Assembly (NCBI GenBank): GCA_036277075.1
Contig: DASUNQ010000028.1
Coordinates: 1 to 27,446, forward strand
Direction: 5' to 3'
DNA length: 27,446 nt
Origin: DASUNQ01 sp036277075
GTDB taxonomy: Bacteria > Acidobacteriota > Thermoanaerobaculia > Multivoradales > UBA5704
Under the pieces are notes generated by a model. It was not told the origin of the DNA, did not search any database, and worked only from the letters and a program-made list of their open reading frames with translations. Positions 22,637-27,446 of the stretch are shown piece by piece. Every line of letters starts with the position of its first letter. The first letter of the stretch is position 1. The position numbers were made by a program, and so were the translations under genes.

Positions 22637-23767
22637 TCATGTCGCGCGCGGCGGCGGCGCTGCTCTCCGTACCAGTCTCCGGAAGGCCTCCGAGTCCGCG
22701 AGCGCCCTCGAGATCAAAGCCGCCGCGTTCAGGCAGCCGGCGTCGGTGAAGTGCACGGAGTCCGCGAAGTGCCGGTCGTCGCCCGGGACGGCATGCTCTA
22801 GGTCGACGAGGAGCACGCCGGTGTCGCGCGCTGCCTCGCGGACGACGCGGTTGTACTCCTCGAAGGCGGCGAGCAGAGTCTCCGGCGTGAGATACGGCAT
22901 GTAGTAGAAGGCGTCGGCGGTGGCCTCGCGCTGCTCGGCGGGGGACTGTCCCCGGCGGGCGCGGTAGGAGAAGGTGGTGGCCATCACGACCGGCGCCGTC
23001 CTCTGCGCCGCCTTCAGCAAGGCGGCCACCCGGTCCCGATAGACGCCGGAGATCTCGCGCGGCTCGAAGCGCAGCCGGCCGCGCGTTCCGAGCGCCTCGG
23101 CCCGCCGATTGCGGATGCGGAGGTTCCTCTCCAGGAAAAAAGCGAGCTGGGAGTGACGGGCGAGCCAACTCCCCGTCTCTTTCCCGCCTGCATAGAGACC
23201 ACGCGCCCGGGCCAGGGCGCGGGTGTCCTTGACGACGTCGTTGTTGGTGAAGCTGATCACGACCACGTCGGGGGCCAAGGGGGCCACCCGGCGCTCCAGG
23301 CTCCGGTGGATGGCCTCGACGGCGTACCCACCGCTGGCGGCATTGAGGTAGTCGAAGCTCACCTCGGGGTAGCGCCGCCCGAGCCCCTCCCAGACGAGGT
23401 GCGGCCAGGTGGCCTCGTTGCTGCTGGCCTCCACGCAGAACGTGTTCGAGGCTCCCGCGAAAGCCAGGCGGATGCGTCCCGGTGGCTTCGGATCGTCCAG
23501 CTCGGGGCTGCGAAAGCCGCGCGAGTCGGTCCGCACCTTGGCGGTCCGTTGGTTGCGAACCGGGATGCGCAGGCCGGAGGCGGGGTCGTGCTCGAAACGA
23601 TGGGCGGGGCCGAACGAGCCGGTGAGGAGCCACATTCGCGCCCGCACGGCGCCTTCCAGCGCCGCGAGCAGGAGGAAGAGGAGGCCGAGCGCGAAGACCC
23701 AGCCGAGGACCCGTTGCCGTCGGCTGTCGAGGCGTGCGCGGGGAAGGGGCTCAGGGCTTGCCGCCAT
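22637..23767 (-). CDS. Membrane-anchored SGNH/GDSL-type hydrolase
   Basis: A 376-residue protein with one N-terminal membrane segment (about residues 21-40) and an extracytoplasmic SGNH domain. Block I reads FAGASNTF with the candidate nucleophile Ser107; SGGY supplies the oxyanion glycine, SFTNND (Asn175/176) the asparagine block, and ADSVHFTDAG near the C-terminus the catalytic Asp and His. Likely activity is esterase or O-acetyl hydrolase/transferase on a glycan, by analogy with other membrane-linked SGNH proteins. Two adjacent ATG codons follow GGCGAGGAG; I chose the second for spacing, and a GTG 11 codons upstream is possible. It forms a unit with the methyltransferase. Confidence 0.78.
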   Translation of the reverse strand: MAASPEPLPRARLDSRRQRVLGWVFALGLLFLLLAALEGAVRARMWLLTGSFGPAHRFEHDPASGLRIPVRNQRTAKVRTDSRGFRSPELDDPKPPGRIRLAFAGASNTFCVEASSNEATWPHLVWEGLGRRYPEVSFDYLNAASGGYAVEAIHRSLERRVAPLAPDVVVISFTNNDVVKDTRALARARGLYAGGKETGSWLARHSQLAFFLERNLRIRNRRAEALGTRGRLRFEPREISGVYRDRVAALLKAAQRTAPVVMATTFSYRARRGQSPAEQREATADAFYYMPYLTPETLLAAFEEYNRVVREAARDTGVLLVDLEHAVPGDDRHFADSVHFTDAGCLNAAALISRALADSEAFRRLVRRAAPPPRAT

Positions 23768-23819
23768 CATCTCCTCGCCTTGGTGCCGCCATTTTAGCAC
23801 CGGCGCATCAAATGATCCC

Positions 23820-24653
23820 TCACTCCGCCTTGGGCACCAGCGCGATCACCCGCAGCGGCCCCCCCGAGCCGCCGGCGATCTTCATGGGCAGCGCGATCAC
23901 CCAGGCGCCGGCCGGCGGCAGCCGGTCGAGATGCGCCAGGTTCTCGAAGCCGGGGACGCCGGCGGCGCCCGCCAGGCGGTGGACCGGGAAGTCGCGCGAG
24001 GCGCCCGGGTCGATGCTCGCCGTGTCGACGCCGAGGGCGGCCGCGCGCCGGAGCTCGACGAGGTGGCGTGCCGCGCCCGCGCCGTAGGAGGGGAAGTGGA
24101 GATTCGAGGCGTCCCCTGGCGTGTCGTCGCCGAGGTAGCGCCGGCGGTCCGGCCAGCGGCCGCTCCAGCCGGTGCGCAGCAGGACGATGGCGCCGGCCGG
24201 GACGGCGCCGTTCGCCCCCTCCCAGGCTGCGACGTCGGCCGGGGTGAGCGCGTAGTCGGGGTCGGCCGCGGTCTGCCGCGCGACGTCCAGCACCACGGCC
24301 GGGGCGACCAGCCGCGCCAGCGGCACCTCGTCCGCCGTGTCGCCGCCGGCGGCGAAGTGGATCGGCGCGTCGAGGTGCGTGCCGCCGTGCTCGGGTGTGC
24401 AGAAGGCGTTCGCGGAGTAGAAGAAACCGGCGTTCGTCATGCCGTGCGCCAGCCGCTCGAGGCGGAAGGTGGAGGGCGACGTGGGCCAGTAGAGGGTTCG
24501 CTCGTCGAACGGATGGGTGAGGTCGACGAGCTCCACTCCGGCGAGATCGACCACGGGACGGTCGGGTGCGGTGGCTGCCGGCCGCTCGGTGCCGGGCGAG
24601 CAGGCCGCGGCGAGCGACAGCAGGACGGCGCAGCGGGAAGCGGTTCGGGTCAT
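23820..24653 (-). CDS. Cyclase-family (kynurenine formamidase-like) metal hydrolase, exported
   Basis: A 277-residue protein of the cyclase family (PF04199 type). The metal-binding signature HGGTHLDAPIHF is at residues 89-100, preceded by VDLTHPFDERTLYWP and followed by IVLLRTGWSGRWPD and the active-site region LGVDTASIDPG. The N-terminus MTRTASRCAVLLSLAAACSP resembles a lipoprotein signal, with Cys18 as a possible lipidation site, although the lipobox is imperfect (AAAC). The family includes formylkynurenine hydrolases and isatin hydrolase; no kynurenine-pathway gene is nearby, so the substrate is open. It diverges from the membrane-protein gene across a 50-bp gap containing an 8-bp hairpin. 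Confidence 0.85.
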   Translation of the reverse strand: MTRTASRCAVLLSLAAACSPGTERPAATAPDRPVVDLAGVELVDLTHPFDERTLYWPTSPSTFRLERLAHGMTNAGFFYSANAFCTPEHGGTHLDAPIHFAAGGDTADEVPLARLVAPAVVLDVARQTAADPDYALTPADVAAWEGANGAVPAGAIVLLRTGWSGRWPDRRRYLGDDTPGDASNLHFPSYGAGAARHLVELRRAAALGVDTASIDPGASRDFPVHRLAGAAGVPGFENLAHLDRLPPAGAWVIALPMKIAGGSGGPLRVIALVPKAE

Positions 24654-24665
24654 GGGGGCTCCTCT

Positions 24666-24687
24666 CGCCCGCCTTGCGAGGCGGGCG
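24666..24687. repeat. 8-bp inverted repeat in a divergent gap
   Basis: CGCCCGCC (24666-24673) and GGCGGGCG (24680-24687) flank a 6-nt loop in the short gap between the divergent cyclase-family and membrane-protein genes. It is followed at once by TAGAAT (24690-24695), a possible -10 that would make the membrane-protein mRNA nearly leaderless. It could be an operator. Confidence 0.45.
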
Positions 24688-24703
24688 CCTAGAATCCTCT
24701 CTC

Positions 24704-26407
24704 ATGCCGCCCCCTCCGGCGCCGCCGCGCTCGCGGGGCGGCCCGCTCCTCGTCGTCGCCGCCTCGGCCCTGGCGACGCTCCCGGTCTGGCTTACCACCT
24801 TCCCGCCGATGGTCGACTACCCGCAGCACCTGGCGATGGCGGCGGCGCTGCGCTTCTACGGCGACCCGGCACGAGGCTTCGCGGAGACCTACGGCATCGC
24901 CTGGGGGGCGCCGCAGGCGCTCTTCGAGTGGCTCACCGCCGGGCTCGCCTGGCTGCTGCCGATCGAGATCGCCGGCAAGCTCGTCGTGGCGCTGGCGCTG
25001 GCGGCGGTCGGGCCGGCGGCACTGGTGCTCGTCCGGCGCCTCGGCAAGCCCGACTGGTACGCCGTCCTGCCGCTCGCGGCGATGTTCAACTACGCGTACT
25101 CGTGGGGGTTCGTGGGGACGCTCTTCGCCTACCCGCTGTTTCTCGTCGGGGTGGCGGCGGCCGACCGTTTGCTGCCGCAGCCGGGTGGGAGAGGGCGGTT
25201 CGGCGCCGGTGCGTGGCTGCTGCTCGCGGCGCTGACGCTCTCCTTCTACCTCGTCCACCTGCAGCTCCTCCTGCTCTTCGCCGCCGCGGTGGCCTGGCTC
25301 GTGGCCGTGCGGCGGCCGGGCTGGCGGCGGGCTGCGGCGCCCCTCGTCGCGCTCCTGCCGGGAGTGCTGGTCGTGGCCGCGGTCGTGCTCCTGCCCAACC
25401 TCGTCTCCCCCGCGGAGTCCTTCAGCCCCTACGAGCAGAGCATGAAGGCCGTCGGCGCACGGTGGCGCTCGCTGCCGCTCAAGCTGAGCGTGATGCCGGG
25501 CCTGGTCTTCGGGTCCTATCCAGGGCTGAAAGAGCTCGCGGTCGCGGCGCTGGCCGCAGGCCTGGGGCTCGTCGTCGCCCGACGGCGGCGGCGAGAGCCG
25601 GAAAGGGGGAAGGCGAGGGATCGGCTCTTCCGCGACCGCTTCGCGTGGCTCGCCGCCGCCCTCTTCGCCCTCTACCTGCTGCTGCCGGAACGGTTCATGG
25701 GCTACCTGGTCGCCGAGCGCCTGGCGCCGCTCGCCGGGATCCTGGCGCTGGTCTCGCTGCCGGCGCCCCGCGGACGCGCGGTTGTCGCCAAGGCCCTGGC
25801 CGCCGCTCTCCTCGTGGTCTCCCTGGGTCTGGCGACCGCCCAAGCGCTGGCCTTCGAGCGCGATGCCGCCGGCCTCGCCGGCCTGCTGCGCGCCGCCGCG
25901 CCGGGGCGCCGCCTGGCGGGCGTCGTCTACGACCCGTACGCCGAGCCGGCCGGCGCCGGCCCGCTCCTCCTCCGCTACCCGCTCTACACCCACTTCCCGG
26001 CTCTCTACCAGGCGCTCCGCGGCGGGCGCGTCCTCTTCTCTTTCGCCGAGCTCTCCCACAGCCTGGTGCGCTACCGGCCGGGGCGCGAGTGGCCGCCGGA
26101 TCTCCTGGCGCGCGTCGCCGACCGCCATCCCCGCGCTTTCTCGCTCCCGCGGGACGGCCCGCGCTTCGACTACCTCCTCGCCCGCGGCGAACGGGCGGAG
26201 CTGCCGGCCGTTCTCGGTCCCGGCCTCGCCGCCTGGGACGTCCGCTCCGCGGGCCGCTGGCACCTCCTGCACCGGCGCCACTTCGTAGCCCCTTCCGCGG
26301 CACCGTCCGACTGGACAGGACCGCGCTCTTCTGGCACACTTCCCTCCTCCGCCGAGGCAGTCCCTCCGGGCGGAGGCGGCCTTTACAGGCAGTGGGAAGG
26401 CAGGTAA
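24704..26407 (+). CDS. Polytopic membrane protein, possibly glycosyltransferase GT-C-like
   Basis: A 567-residue protein with about ten hydrophobic segments between residues 14 and 381 and a C-terminal soluble region of about 185 residues. After the first membrane segment comes PPMVDYPQHLAMAAALRF; an acidic residue in the first external loop (Asp38) is reminiscent of GT-C glycosyltransferases, but I cannot assign the family firmly. The C-terminal part has VVYDPYAEPAGAGPLLLRYP and repeated aromatic/Arg patches. The last ~35 residues are low-complexity and probably unimportant. The TAA stop lies within the -10 box of the tRNA-Thr/tuf promoter, so the two genes are tightly packed. Confidence 0.72.
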   Translation: MPPPPAPPRSRGGPLLVVAASALATLPVWLTTFPPMVDYPQHLAMAAALRFYGDPARGFAETYGIAWGAPQALFEWLTAGLAWLLPIEIAGKLVVALALAAVGPAALVLVRRLGKPDWYAVLPLAAMFNYAYSWGFVGTLFAYPLFLVGVAAADRLLPQPGGRGRFGAGAWLLLAALTLSFYLVHLQLLLLFAAAVAWLVAVRRPGWRRAAAPLVALLPGVLVVAAVVLLPNLVSPAESFSPYEQSMKAVGARWRSLPLKLSVMPGLVFGSYPGLKELAVAALAAGLGLVVARRRRREPERGKARDRLFRDRFAWLAAALFALYLLLPERFMGYLVAERLAPLAGILALVSLPAPRGRAVVAKALAAALLVVSLGLATAQALAFERDAAGLAGLLRAAAPGRRLAGVVYDPYAEPAGAGPLLLRYPLYTHFPALYQALRGGRVLFSFAELSHSLVRYRPGREWPPDLLARVADRHPRAFSLPRDGPRFDYLLARGERAELPAVLGPGLAAWDVRSAGRWHLLHRRHFVAPSAAPSDWTGPRSSGTLPSSAEAVPPGGGGLYRQWEGR

Positions 26408-26410
26408 GAT
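26382..26410 (+). promoter_or_regulatory. Sigma70-type promoter for tRNA-Thr(GGT)-tuf
   Basis: TTTACA (26382-26387) and TAAGAT (26405-26410) are separated by exactly 17 bp. The -10 hexamer is identical to that of the rplM promoter and overlaps the stop codon of the upstream gene. Transcription would start near 26417, about 58 bp before the tRNA. Confidence 0.75.
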
Positions 26411-26474
26411 CGCGCGGTTTGCCCGCCGGGCGGGGGCGGGTGTCGGCCGCGTGTCCTTAGCAATCGACCAACAA

Positions 26475-26549
26475 GCCCACGTGGCTCAGGGGTAGAGCAC
26501 TTCCTTGGTAAGGAAGGGGTCACCGGTTCAAATCCGGTCGTGGGCTCCA
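26475..26549 (+). tRNA. tRNA-Thr(GGT)
   Basis: Acceptor GCCCACG/CGTGGGC, anticodon stem CTTCC/GGAAG with loop TTGGTAA (anticodon GGT), T arm ACCGG-TTCAAAT-CCGGT, encoded CCA. It lies 57 bp before tuf, as thrT does before tufB in E. coli. Confidence 0.96.
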
Positions 26550-26606
26550 TAGCGACCACCCACCCGGCGCGGCGCGGCCGCTGCGCGAGGAGGCAACGGA
26601 CAGGTC

Positions 26607-27446
<840 letters not shown>

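Noticed and set aside
26363..26376. CCTCC-GGGC-GGAGG hairpin as terminator before tuf
   Set aside because: The stem is short and no T-tract follows. It lies inside the 3' end of the membrane-protein gene, upstream of the promoter.
21725..26470. Active mobile element or prophage at the tRNA cluster
   Set aside because: No integrase, transposase, phage or plasmid gene is present, and base composition looks like the rest of the window. Only the repeated tRNA 3' end hints at an old insertion.

Overview
The window is GC-rich (above 70% by eye) bacterial chromosome, densely coded on both strands. It carries a housekeeping core: rplM-rpsI-rpsB-tsf-pyrH-frr-rlmB, a tRNA cluster and tuf. High GC, many GTG/TTG starts, a secreted PQQ dehydrogenase ending in a domain I associate with Acidobacteriota and actinobacteria, and human-like adenylosuccinate lyase and ITPase types fit a high-GC Acidobacteriota-like lineage. 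That placement is an inference; no rRNA is present to settle it. I see no phage, transposase, integrase or CRISPR array.

Layout. 1-1599: the 3' part of a NamZ/DUF1343 exo-muramidase gene and a coupled gene of unknown function. 1600-1963: the only gene-free stretch over 300 bp, filled with recurrent GCCGCGAA/TTCGCGGC octamers. 1964-3353: small accessory genes (a coiled-coil plus winged-helix-like protein, an unknown 92-residue protein, and a DUF4160-DUF2442 pair). 3430-7224: class V aminotransferase, serA and ddl. 7259-10111 (minus): two RlpA-type proteins and a PQQ sugar dehydrogenase. 10242-11678 (minus): purB. 11731-14038: arginine deiminase and carbamate kinase. 13995-16871 (minus): ubiE/menG-folD-coaE-rdgB, each joined to the next by a 4-nt stop/start overlap.

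16881-21427 is the translation operon. It has a clear sigma70-type promoter (TTGACA-17 nt-TAAGAT), a hairpin in the rplM leader, and an intrinsic terminator between rpsB and tsf. It is followed by tRNA-Thr(TGT), tRNA-Tyr(GTA) and tRNA-Gly(TCC). A 4.75-kb block (methyltransferase, SGNH hydrolase, cyclase-family protein, polytopic membrane protein) then separates these from tRNA-Thr(GGT) and tuf. The same four tRNAs precede tuf in the same order in E. coli (thrU-tyrU-glyT-thrT-tufB), so the block looks like an insertion into an ancient operon. The distal half has its own consensus-like promoter (TTTACA-17 nt-TAAGAT) at the edge of the block.

Most worth a second look: the octamer array upstream of the winged-helix gene; the split tRNA-tuf operon with repeated copies of the tRNA-Gly 3' end; rlmB, whose conserved N-terminus lies upstream of any canonical start codon; the Asp-to-Glu change in the RdgB motif; and the unusual G-ending codon choice of tuf.
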